From contig CAZQAE010000052.1 in the NCBI GenBank assembly GCA_964591275.1, forward strand, positions 1 through 35,456: a stretch of 35,456 nucleotides of DNA, given 5' to 3'. The translations under genes and the position numbers were made by a program. Below the pieces are notes generated by a model. It ran no database searches. It saw only the letters and a list, made by a program, of their open reading frames with translations, and was not told where the DNA came from. The first letter of the stretch is position 1; each line of letters starts with the position of its first letter. Below are positions 8,458-16,461 of this stretch, piece by piece. The DNA is from G963674685 sp964591275 (GTDB lineage Bacteria > Lernaellota > Lernaellaia > JACKCT01).

Positions 8458-8464
8458 TGGTCAC

Positions 8465-9433
8465 ATGACAAAACGACGCCCGTATCGAAAAGACCTGATC
8501 CGTGAACTCGGAAATGTTAAAAGCAAACAGGGCCGAAAGGCCGGCAGCGCTAAGGGAAAACGCGCGTCCGACGCCGGTGAATTTGAGGTCGGTCGCGTCC
8601 TGGCGAATTTCGGCATCCGGTGTCTGGTTCGTTTTGACGATGGCAAAGAAAGGCGCCTACCCATATCTCGCCGCCTGAGCGCCGTCGCCGGCGACCTGGT
8701 CAATGCGGATGAAAAACGGGTCCTGGAAATCCTTCCTCGTGAGCGCGTTCTGGCCCGGGCCGATCAGGAGAGAACGCAGATTCTGGCCGCGAATATCGAC
8801 CGGATCCTGCTGGTGCAAAGCGCTTCGAATCCCCCTTATAGGTCCGGCCTGACAGATCGTTATCACGTCTTTGCCGCGGTGATGGGGCTGCCGCTGATTC
8901 TGTTAATGAATAAGACGGACGAAGCACACCCGGGTGTTCTCGAAAAGGCAGATGAATATCGGGATCACGGCGTCGAGGTGCTGCCTGTGTGCGCGAAAAG
9001 CGGCGTGGGCCAGGAAAAATTGATCGAGTTGATATCCGAAGGCATCAGCGTTTTTTCCGGACACTCCGGCGTCGGCAAATCAAGTTTGCTTTCGCTTCTT
9101 TTGCCGGGCCAGACAATCGGCATCGGAGAATTGCACGCCGCCACCGGGCAGGGACGCCAGAAGACCACCACGGCCCGCGCCTATCCTTTCCGAAACGGAT
9201 ACCTGATCGACACGCCGGGAATCCGGCAGTTTTCTTTCGTGGGCATCGATCCGCAAGTCGTTTCTCACGCTTTTCAGGAGATCGACGAGATCGCGCCGCA
9301 ATGCCGGTATCGTAATTGCCTGCACATCAGCGAACCGGAATGCGCGGTATTGCGGGCTGTGGCCAAAAGGAAGATTTCTCAAAAACGCTACCAGTCGTAT
9401 CTGAGAATCATTCAGTCATTGGAGACGGAATGA
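8465..9433 (+). CDS. rsgA: Ribosome small-subunit-dependent GTPase A
   Basis: The 322-residue protein is a circularly permuted GTPase that assists late 30S subunit maturation. An OB-fold lies at about residues 35-100 (VLANFGIRCLVRFDDG). G4 NKTD comes first, then the P-loop GHSGVGKS (residues 199-206), the TTTARAY switch and DTPGIRQFSF (G3), the order diagnostic of RsgA/YjeQ. The C-terminal zinc motif is CRYRNCLH followed by EPECAV. The ATG at 8465 is preferred over an in-frame upstream ATG inside the previous gene, because the protein then begins with the usual basic N-terminus. It follows the selenoprotein candidate by seven bases, so it is probably the last gene of the 3473-9433 operon. The functional link to polysaccharide genes is not evident. 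Confidence 0.95.
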   Translation: MTKRRPYRKDLIRELGNVKSKQGRKAGSAKGKRASDAGEFEVGRVLANFGIRCLVRFDDGKERRLPISRRLSAVAGDLVNADEKRVLEILPRERVLARADQERTQILAANIDRILLVQSASNPPYRSGLTDRYHVFAAVMGLPLILLMNKTDEAHPGVLEKADEYRDHGVEVLPVCAKSGVGQEKLIELISEGISVFSGHSGVGKSSLLSLLLPGQTIGIGELHAATGQGRQKTTTARAYPFRNGYLIDTPGIRQFSFVGIDPQVVSHAFQEIDEIAPQCRYRNCLHISEPECAVLRAVAKRKISQKRYQSYLRIIQSLETE

Positions 9434-9516
9434 AGGCTTTATAAATGGTTTTTGGAAATACGTGGAATCTAATAGGATCGAAAATCAGTGATGACCTTAA
9501 GTTGTAAAATTTTTGG

Positions 9517-10365
9517 CTAGCTCTTCCGCAGTTTATTCAGGCCGAATTTCCTGCTCAGCATTTTGTCCACCAATGCGCCGGGCAATCCCCATTTATAAGC
9601 GGGCAGTTTTATAGAGTTTGCGCCGAGGCGGATGATGCGCGGCACTTGTCTTTGCGTCAGCAGGCTCACGACGCGCCTCGCAAATTCGCCGGCGTCCATC
9701 GCCCCCATCTGCCCGGCCTGCGCGCGGGCCTCGATGAATTTTCTAATCGAGGCGTAAACCGAATCCTCCCTGATGTTGCCGGTCAGCACGCGACCGGCGG
9801 TGTCGCTGAATTTCGACACGACGCCGCCGGGTTGCACCAGGATCACGTCGATCCCAAAAGGCGCAAGCTCCATGCGCATGGCGTCCGTCAGGCTGTTGAG
9901 CGCTGCTTTCGACGCGCAATAGGCTCCGGCGAAGGGCGTTGTCAAAACGCCGGAAACGCTGCTGACATTGACGATGCGCCCGCTGCCTTGCTCAATCATG
10001 CGTGCGGCGGCGATCTGTGCCAAGGCCAGTGGGCCAGTCACATTCGTTTCCAGTTGCCGCCGAAAATCGTTCAGGGACAGATCACGCATCGCGCCGAAAA
10101 GCCCGAAGCCCGCGTTGTTGACCAGCATGTCCAGGCTCCCGGCCTTCTCCACTACGGCGTCAACGGCGCAGGTCATGGAATCGCGCTGCGTGACGTCCAG
10201 AGGCAATCGTTCGATATTTTCGCCCTTGCAGTCGCCCAGGCTTTCCAGGCGCCGGGCTGTCGCAAATACACGATGGCCGCGTTTGCAAAATTCCTCAGCC
10301 AGCGCTCGCCCGATGCCTGACGAACAGCCGGTGATAAGAATGTTCATTTGTTTTGGACCGGTCAT
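9517..10365 (-). CDS. Short-chain dehydrogenase/reductase (classical SDR)
   Basis: The 282-residue protein has the classical SDR landmarks: the TGCSSGIG cofactor loop at residues 12-19, NNAG at 83-86, catalytic Ser136 and the YCASK motif with Tyr149 and Lys153. The arginines in ATARRLESL after the second strand favour NADP(H). The start is placed at ATG 10365, which has GAAGG seven bases upstream; a longer open frame to 10662 runs into the divergent rhomboid gene and has no such site. A C-terminal hydrophobic segment (KLPAYKWGLPGALVDKM) resembles SDRs acting on lipid or steroid-like substrates, but the substrate is unknown. It is the only minus-strand gene between the 3473-9433 operon and the rhomboid gene. 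Confidence 0.9.
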   Translation of the reverse strand: MTGPKQMNILITGCSSGIGRALAEEFCKRGHRVFATARRLESLGDCKGENIERLPLDVTQRDSMTCAVDAVVEKAGSLDMLVNNAGFGLFGAMRDLSLNDFRRQLETNVTGPLALAQIAAARMIEQGSGRIVNVSSVSGVLTTPFAGAYCASKAALNSLTDAMRMELAPFGIDVILVQPGGVVSKFSDTAGRVLTGNIREDSVYASIRKFIEARAQAGQMGAMDAGEFARRVVSLLTQRQVPRIIRLGANSIKLPAYKWGLPGALVDKMLSRKFGLNKLRKS

Positions 10366-10473
10366 TTTCCATCCTTCGTTTGTTTGTCGCCCACGCCTCT
10401 TGAAACCTTGAACATTTCGCCCGAGCCGGTCAAGCTTGACGCGAGCGAAGACCATCGAATTGAGGAATAAATC

Positions 10474-11037
10474 ATGGCGCGAAGCTCGTTGCAAAATCAG
10501 TGGCGAATACTCAGCAATTTCATCATCGGCATGTGGGTGGTGGAACTTTTCGATCTTTTTCTGCTGGGCGGGCGACTGGATTATTTTGGAATCCATCCTC
10601 GGCAATTGTTCGGGCTGGTGGGGATACCGCTGTGTCCCTTTTTGCATGGCGGCCTCGGCCACCTGATGGCCAACACCTTCTCCTTTTTAGCGCTGGGCTG
10701 GCTCGTCATGTGGCGGCGCACCGGCGATTTCGCCATCGTCACCTCCTACGGCATTCTCATAGGCGGCCTGGGAATTTGGATTTTCGGCAAAACCGGTTCG
10801 GTGCACGTCGGCGCCAGCGGCGTCATCTTTTCGTATCTGGGTTTCCTTTTATTTCGCGGCTACTACGAAAGGCGCTTTTCATCAATTCTATTTTCTCTTT
10901 TCATCGGCTTCCTCTACAGCGGAATGCTCTGGGGTATTTTACCAGGCCGTCCCGGCGTCTCATGGGAAGGACATCTCTTCGGTTTCATCGGCGGCGTCAT
11001 GGCCGCAAAAAAACTGGCGAAAGGCAAAAGATCGTGA
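10474..11037 (+). CDS. Rhomboid-family intramembrane serine protease
   Basis: The 187-residue protein has about six hydrophobic segments and the rhomboid signatures: GHLMANTFSF, with the His and Asn of the oxyanion region, the nucleophile Ser115 in GASGVIFSYLGFLLF, and the partner His167 in SWEGHLFGFIGG. Bacterial rhomboids of this compact six-helix form cleave membrane proteins within or near the bilayer. No extra soluble domain is present. The ATG at 10474 has GAGGAA seven bases upstream. It is divergent from the SDR gene, with about 110 bases between their starts. Substrate unknown. Confidence 0.92.
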   Translation: MARSSLQNQWRILSNFIIGMWVVELFDLFLLGGRLDYFGIHPRQLFGLVGIPLCPFLHGGLGHLMANTFSFLALGWLVMWRRTGDFAIVTSYGILIGGLGIWIFGKTGSVHVGASGVIFSYLGFLLFRGYYERRFSSILFSLFIGFLYSGMLWGILPGRPGVSWEGHLFGFIGGVMAAKKLAKGKRS

Positions 11038-11249
11038 TGAGTGGTCAGCATGAGGAAGGGTTTGAGGCGGATGAAGTATGAAGTATGAAGCATGAAGTAG
11101 AAAGTACGGGTTGCGAATGGCGAATTACGAATGGTGAATTCATTCCGCACTCCGCACCCCGCACCTCGCATTCCAACTCCTCGCTTCTAGTTTCAAACTT
11201 CTATCCAATCCTTTGACTTGCGCGGGAGGGCGATTTAGCATCGGTTATC
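11038..11249. repeat. Intergenic heptad-repeat block (ATGAAGT family)
   Basis: Between the rhomboid gene and the next gene, positions 11071-11105 hold five successive 7-base units: ATGAAGT, ATGAAGT, ATGAAGC, ATGAAGT, AGAAAGT. Further short tandem patterns follow: two 14-base units of the form CGAATGGYGAATTM around 11114-11141, and degenerate CCGCACY heptads around 11145-11170. A second ATGAAGT block occurs after rlmN at 33913. No coding potential is seen. This is repetitive intergenic DNA of unknown role. Confidence 0.75.
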
Positions 11250-12905
11250 GTGTGGAATTCCAATGACGATAACGTGGCCGACAATGAGCTTTTCTTAAAA
11301 TCGGTCGCGGTGTGCCTGGGAGCATTGATCCTGATGTTTAGCGCCTTCCTATGGCTCGGCGCAGCGACGGCACACACTCACGACGGGGGATGCGGCTCCA
11401 ATGAGGGCGACTACCTCGCCGGCGCCGTTACCATGCACCTGGCCATGAAAGAGGGTCGGCCTTTGCGCTACCTCCTCAATCCGGGTTTCTTCATGGCGCC
11501 TCTGCAGCTCATTCTCGCGCAGCCCCTTTTCGCCCTGGAAAATCATGGCGTTAAAGTCATGCGTCATCTCAATCTGGTCTATCTGTTCGCGCTGCTGTGC
11601 GCGACATGCGTGCTAGCCGCAAGGCTTTTCGGAAAACCCGCCGGAGTTCTGGCGGCGCTATTATTGATTTCATTTAACGCCACATTCACCGTGGCATGGT
11701 TTTACCATCAGCTTATCCTGACCGGCCTCTTCATCACGCTGACAATCCTTTTCCTTCTGGAAAGCAACCGATTGCGTAATAAAGGCATGACGCTTTTGAC
11801 CGGGCTGTGCATGGCCGGGGCGCTGCTTTCACATCGGGGAAGTCCTTTGCTGATGCTGGCGCCACCCGTCGGATTGTATTTTTTAATAAGTATATGGGAA
11901 GTCCGCAGTCGTTTCGTGCTCTTCGGATTGATCGCGCTGCTCGGCGTCGCAGCCATCCCCGCATACGGGCACCTGCATCATTACTATGCGCTCAAGGTGA
12001 CTTTTACGGCGGAGCAGGTGGACGCCGGCCTGAACCAGAACCGCGATCTTTTCCATTTTGTAAAAACACTGTCGGAGCTTCACCTGACAAAATACCTTGG
12101 TTGGTGCTGGCCCATGGCCGCGGCGTTCATTGCCTGGCGCGGTCGCAAGGACAGCCGACTTTGGGTTCTGCTTGCAGCAGCGCTGCCGCCTCTTTTCTGG
12201 TTCGGCTTTTTCGGCACCAAAAACGCCGATTATATTTACCCCATTATCCCGATGATCGCCGTGATGATCGCCGGCGCCGCCTGGTTGATCCCCATGAAAG
12301 CCGCGCGTTTCATCGCCGTCGGATTTCTGGCGATTGTCTCGATCATCATGGGGCTTTTCATGCCCAATGTTTTCAGTCATCCAGGCAAATATTCCGACTC
12401 TTCATTTCTTTATCGCCTGTCCATCCGCCCCTCCATGCCTTTTACCTCCTCGGCGCCGGGACTCAACGAATCCTGCGATGAACTGATGGAAATGTTAAGG
12501 GAAGTCGATCTCGGTTCAGCAGTCATTTTACATGTCGCGTACCCTGTGGGCGACACAGACTTCAACTTGCAACCCGCTGGAGATTCCATGTCCACCACGC
12601 GCGATCTGTTTGTCTGCGGCGCTTTGGCGCGGACGGATCTTCCGGCGGCGCAAATTGGCTTGCCGGATGCTCCCACCAAGGGCGTGCACGCAGAAGTTTG
12701 GGTTTATCCGAAAGATTCATCACAATACGAAAAGGCGTATGCCGTCGCTAAGGCGCAAACCAGAACCGAGCCGGGAGCGCCAGCCTGGGATGAGGACAAC
12801 AATCCTCTCAATATTTCGCCGCCGTCCCGCCCCCCGGGCGAGGCCCGCGTTTTGTCGGTTACGCTTTTCCATAATGAACCTGTTGTTGTTTACGGACTGC
12901 CTTGA
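11250..12905 (+). CDS. GT-C-type integral membrane glycosyltransferase (ArnT/PMT-like)
   Basis: The 551-residue protein has a first hydrophobic helix, then a periplasmic loop with an acidic motif (GDYLAGAV, Asp54), followed by about ten hydrophobic segments and a hydrophilic C-terminal domain of roughly 170 residues. This layout, with the catalytic Asp in the first loop, is that of GT-C glycosyltransferases using lipid-linked sugars, as in glycosyltransferase family 39 / ArnT. Segments such as MRHLNLVYLFALLCATCVLAARLFG and LLISFNATFTVAWFYHQLILTGLF are typical. The start is GTG at 11250, close after the intergenic repeat block; a GTG at 11274 is possible. Donor and acceptor are unknown. It may glycosylate a lipid or a surface polymer. 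Confidence 0.72.
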   Translation: MWNSNDDNVADNELFLKSVAVCLGALILMFSAFLWLGAATAHTHDGGCGSNEGDYLAGAVTMHLAMKEGRPLRYLLNPGFFMAPLQLILAQPLFALENHGVKVMRHLNLVYLFALLCATCVLAARLFGKPAGVLAALLLISFNATFTVAWFYHQLILTGLFITLTILFLLESNRLRNKGMTLLTGLCMAGALLSHRGSPLLMLAPPVGLYFLISIWEVRSRFVLFGLIALLGVAAIPAYGHLHHYYALKVTFTAEQVDAGLNQNRDLFHFVKTLSELHLTKYLGWCWPMAAAFIAWRGRKDSRLWVLLAAALPPLFWFGFFGTKNADYIYPIIPMIAVMIAGAAWLIPMKAARFIAVGFLAIVSIIMGLFMPNVFSHPGKYSDSSFLYRLSIRPSMPFTSSAPGLNESCDELMEMLREVDLGSAVILHVAYPVGDTDFNLQPAGDSMSTTRDLFVCGALARTDLPAAQIGLPDAPTKGVHAEVWVYPKDSSQYEKAYAVAKAQTRTEPGAPAWDEDNNPLNISPPSRPPGEARVLSVTLFHNEPVVVYGLP

Positions 12906-12974
12906 CATTCGCCCTGTTAATTTCCATCGTCATGGTTGGGCTGTGAATATTGCCAATCCGGAACCGGGGAGAAC

Positions 12975-13478
12975 ATGGAAGCGGCCTCAATCGAATATTC
13001 CATCGAACACGCCATGCCGGACGACCTTCCGAGGGTCCTGGACCTTTGGGAGGAGCTAATGAATTTGACCGCGCGGTACAATCAGAGATACCGACTTTCC
13101 CCGGATGCCAGGCGGCGCCAGGAAAATCATTATAGAGGTTATTTCGGCAACGCGGCCTCTGCGATTCTCGTCGCACGGATAAACGGGGATGTGGCGGCCT
13201 TTTGCAATATCTACGTTACGCGGCCCAGCGCCGTGTTCGACCAGCAGAACCTGGGCGTTATTGAAAACATCTACGTCGAATCTGCACATCGGCGACGCGG
13301 CATTGCCGGAAGCCTTGTTAGGCGCTCCCACGAGTTTTTGAAAAATCACTTGGCCGATGAAGTCTTCGTCAATGTTGTTTTGGCCAACAAAGTTTCCGAA
13401 GCTTTCTGGCAAAGCATGGGCTATCAGACACAGAAGAAATCTATGAGCTTCAAAGAGTTCAATCGATCCGGCGATTGA
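12975..13478 (+). CDS. GNAT-family N-acetyltransferase
   Basis: The 167-residue protein has a GNAT fold. The key acetyl-CoA-binding motif A reads VIENIYVESAHRRRGIAGSLV (R-R-G-I-A core), preceded by the beta-strand ILVARINGDVAAFCNIYVT and followed by the motif B region AFWQSMGYQTQKKSM. The start ATG at 12975 follows GGGGAGA closely; a TTG at 12936 in the same frame lacks such a site. It lies 70 bases after the glycosyltransferase. The acetyl acceptor is unknown. Confidence 0.9.
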   Translation: MEAASIEYSIEHAMPDDLPRVLDLWEELMNLTARYNQRYRLSPDARRRQENHYRGYFGNAASAILVARINGDVAAFCNIYVTRPSAVFDQQNLGVIENIYVESAHRRRGIAGSLVRRSHEFLKNHLADEVFVNVVLANKVSEAFWQSMGYQTQKKSMSFKEFNRSGD

Positions 13479-13513
13479 ATAAAGACGCGTCGATATCAAC
13501 GCAAAGGGAAAAA

Positions 13514-15184
13514 TTGTCTCCTACAATAAAAGTGATGATCATATTAGCGGCTTTGTTGGCGATAGTTTCCGGATGCGCCAACCACGAATCGCCTGCGGAT
13601 TTGCAGGCGAATAAGGATTCCGCCGACGTGGTTAATGACAACGACCCGCCAAAGGGCGCCCTGGCGCCTGAAACCGCATCCCCTGACATCGAAAAGTATC
13701 TGGCCAGGGACGGAAAATCGGGCTGGCGGGTGATTATGCTTGGCGTGGACGGGTTGGAATCGGCAGCGCTTCAAGACCTCATCGCCGCAGGTCATCTGCC
13801 GAATTTCAAGCGCTTGATGGACGAGGGAGCCTCGGGGATATTAAAAACCGATTTCGCCGACAGCCCCATCACCTGGACGACTATAGCCACGGGAGTCAAG
13901 TGCGAAAAGCACGGTCTCTGCCCAAACAGCATGGATGGAATTTCATTCGAGCAGACACTCACGAGCATCAAATATCCAAGGCTATGGGAGGTTTTGCCGA
14001 TTTACGGCATGAAGTCCTATGTCGCTGAGTATTATTTCACGGGAACAAAGTTTCCTCCATACGGTCGCGGCTATCCTACGAAAGGCGAGGCGACCGAGAA
14101 CATGGTTGACCCCGCTCTCGCCCAAGTTCTGAAAAACCATAAGCGGCCTTATGAAAAACTTTATTTCGGCGGCGCTACGCACGTTCCCTATAGTGATCTC
14201 AGTAAGCAAATGCGCGATACACCCATTCGACTTCACGCCATCAGGGAATATACCGGAGACCTTTTCATTTCTCATTTTCAGAATACTGACGAGGTAGGAC
14301 ATTATGAATGGGGTTTCTACCGAATGCTGCTAGACAACGCAAAGTTGTCCGAAGCAACGAAAAGGCGCTCTGAATTGGGACGTGACATCTTCGCCGCCGT
14401 ATATGGGGATATGGATCGGAAGATTGGGGAAGTGCGCGAAGAATTTCCAGCAGCGCTGATCGTCATATGTTCAGATCACGGCATGCACGCCCTGAATCCG
14501 ATGACCATTTATCTGATCCCCCAGCCAAAGCTGTTTTCGGCAATGGAACTGCCTCGGGAAATCAGCCCGGGTGAAAGAGAGCAAATTCCGGGATCGGAAA
14601 CGATTGTCACCTTGCTGGATGATAAGGACCAACTCCGTACGCTAGGCGGCACGCAGTTCATGGTTTCGACGCCGCTCATGCGCTTTAGCGGCGATGGCGC
14701 CGAAAAAGCAGCCCGTGATGCGTTTGCCGCCGTCAAGGATTTAAAAATCAAAGATATTCCGATATTTGAGATGGCGTCCGACACGGAAATCGGGGTGAGC
14801 AAATCCCTCTTCGACAATTGGCAGGAATTGCCCTCTTTCGGCGGAGACTTCATGCTCTTCGGCACACTGACCGGCAGCCATATCGCCGACGATGACGGCG
14901 TGTTCATCCTGCATGGCCCCGGCGTGAAAAAGGGCGTCCGTCTCGAAGGGGCATCCGTTGAAGACATCGCTCCGACGATCTACGCCTACCTCGGCATTCC
15001 CCTCGCCAAAGACCTGGATGGCAAGGCGCTCACCGACGCTTTTAACAAAGGCTTTATGCCGGGGTTTGAAAAACGAAAAGCCAAAAGTTACGGAATCGCG
15101 CCCTACTACAAGCCGGGGGGCGCAAAACGCGAACTGAGCGCCGAGGAAAAAAATCGCCTTCGCTCCCTAGGTTATCTGCGATAA
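13514..15184 (+). CDS. Lipoprotein of the alkaline phosphatase superfamily (type I phosphodiesterase/nucleotide pyrophosphatase)
   Basis: The protein opens on a lipoprotein signal (IILAALLAIVSGC, lipobox VSGC), so it is anchored to a membrane from the periplasmic side. Catalytic features are those of phosphodiesterase/nucleotide pyrophosphatases: LGVDGLES with metal ligand Asp79, the likely nucleophile Thr120 in SPITWTTIATGVK followed by EKHGL, and the second metal site SDHGM with Asp321 and His322. A third ligand region, FILHGPGV, appears near residue 475, and the protein ends on the common RLRSLGYLR tail. Numbering uses the TTG at 13514, which follows AAGGGA. A TTG at 13475 overlapping the GNAT stop, or ATG 13535, are alternatives. 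In bacteria such enzymes hydrolyse or transfer phosphate esters, including head groups on glycans and lipids. Confidence 0.82.
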   Translation: MSPTIKVMIILAALLAIVSGCANHESPADLQANKDSADVVNDNDPPKGALAPETASPDIEKYLARDGKSGWRVIMLGVDGLESAALQDLIAAGHLPNFKRLMDEGASGILKTDFADSPITWTTIATGVKCEKHGLCPNSMDGISFEQTLTSIKYPRLWEVLPIYGMKSYVAEYYFTGTKFPPYGRGYPTKGEATENMVDPALAQVLKNHKRPYEKLYFGGATHVPYSDLSKQMRDTPIRLHAIREYTGDLFISHFQNTDEVGHYEWGFYRMLLDNAKLSEATKRRSELGRDIFAAVYGDMDRKIGEVREEFPAALIVICSDHGMHALNPMTIYLIPQPKLFSAMELPREISPGEREQIPGSETIVTLLDDKDQLRTLGGTQFMVSTPLMRFSGDGAEKAARDAFAAVKDLKIKDIPIFEMASDTEIGVSKSLFDNWQELPSFGGDFMLFGTLTGSHIADDDGVFILHGPGVKKGVRLEGASVEDIAPTIYAYLGIPLAKDLDGKALTDAFNKGFMPGFEKRKAKSYGIAPYYKPGGAKRELSAEEKNRLRSLGYLR

Positions 15185-15356
15185 ATCGGCATCGTCGGCG
15201 TGCTTTCGCGCCATGGATTTTTGTAGCCAGCCAAAGACATTTGAAATTTCCTTTTCCCTATATCCATCACTAGCGAAAAAGCTCCTTTGTATGTTAGATT
15301 GGCTGCGCCTTCGGTAACACGACCATCAAGCTAGAGACAATACGCAGGAGACAAAA

Positions 15357-16445
15357 ATGGCGAGCGCATACGGTAAATCAAAAAAGGCTGCTGATACACC
15401 AAAAAAAACAGTCGGCAATATTCCAAAAGATAAAAGCGAACAGACCAAGGCTCTTGATGCGGCGATGACGCAGATCGAACGCATGTACGGGAAAGGCGCG
15501 ATCATGCGTATGGGAGATGCCGCCAATTACGAGAAAATACCGACCGTCTCCACGGGTTCCATCGGGCTTGACATCGCCCTCGGCGTCGGCGGCGTGCCTT
15601 GTGGCCGCGTGATCGAAATATACGGACCTGAATCCAGCGGCAAGACGACATTGGCGCTAACTATCGCCGCCAACGCGCAAAAAACCGGGGGCGTAGCCGC
15701 CTTCGTGGACGCGGAGCATGCCCTGGATATTTCCTACGCGCGCAAGCTGGGCCTGAAAACCGAGGAGCTTCTGTTATCCCAGCCGGATAACGGCGAACAG
15801 GCGCTGGAGATAGCCGAAGTGCTTATCCGTTCCAACGCGGTGGACGTGGTTATCGTGGACTCCGTGGCGGCGTTGACGCCCAATGCGGAAATCCAAGGGG
15901 ACATGGGCGACACGCACGTCGGCCTGCAGGCGCGACTGATGAGCCAGGCCCTGCGCAAGCTCACCGCCGCTATCCACCGCAGCCGCACGGTTCTAATTTT
16001 CATCAACCAAATTCGAATGAAGATCGGCGTAATGTTCGGCAGCCCCGAAACGACCTCCGGCGGCAACGCCTTGAAATTTTATTCGAGCGTACGGATGGAC
16101 ATTCGCCGGATCGGGCAGATCAAGACCTCCACCGAAGTGATCGGCGGACGCACGCGTGTGAAAGTTGTGAAAAACAAGGTCGCCCCGCCTTTCCGCGAAG
16201 CCGAATTCGATCTCCTTTATGGCACGGGCATCAGCTATGAGGGTGAACTTCTGGACATGGGCGACGCCAAAAGCATCATCGACAAAACCGGTTCGTGGTT
16301 CTCATACGGCGACATGCGTATTGGACAGGGACGGGAAAATGCCCGGAAGTTCCTCATGGACAATCCCGATGTCGCGCAGGAAGTCGCCGGAAAAATTTAT
16401 GAGGCTTACGGATTGACAGCGACTGAAAAGCCCGAGGAATCATAA
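15357..16445 (+). CDS. recA: Recombinase RecA
   Basis: The 362-residue protein is RecA, which forms filaments on single-stranded DNA for strand exchange and triggers SOS induction. It has the MERMYG-like start QIERMYGKGAIMRMGD, Walker A GPESSGKT (residues 90-97), VDAEHALD, Walker B VDVVIVDSVAAL, the L1/L2 DNA-binding loops (around MGDTHVGLQARLMSQ and the MFGSPETTSGGNALKF segment) and the C-terminal KEGxxxE-like region. It has a lysine-rich N-terminal extension of about 25 residues. The ATG has AGGAG eight bases upstream. About 170 non-coding bases precede it, and I could not identify a LexA box there with confidence. pilT follows after 16 bases. Confidence 0.98.
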   Translation: MASAYGKSKKAADTPKKTVGNIPKDKSEQTKALDAAMTQIERMYGKGAIMRMGDAANYEKIPTVSTGSIGLDIALGVGGVPCGRVIEIYGPESSGKTTLALTIAANAQKTGGVAAFVDAEHALDISYARKLGLKTEELLLSQPDNGEQALEIAEVLIRSNAVDVVIVDSVAALTPNAEIQGDMGDTHVGLQARLMSQALRKLTAAIHRSRTVLIFINQIRMKIGVMFGSPETTSGGNALKFYSSVRMDIRRIGQIKTSTEVIGGRTRVKVVKNKVAPPFREAEFDLLYGTGISYEGELLDMGDAKSIIDKTGSWFSYGDMRIGQGRENARKFLMDNPDVAQEVAGKIYEAYGLTATEKPEES

Positions 16446-16461
16446 TCAAGGGAGATTGGCC

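Noticed and set aside
10366..10662. N-terminal extension of the SDR gene
   Set aside because: It overlaps the divergent rhomboid gene, shows no SDR features, and a good ribosome site supports the start at 10365.
15185..15356. LexA/SOS box before recA
   Set aside because: No palindrome of a known LexA consensus could be recognised with confidence.
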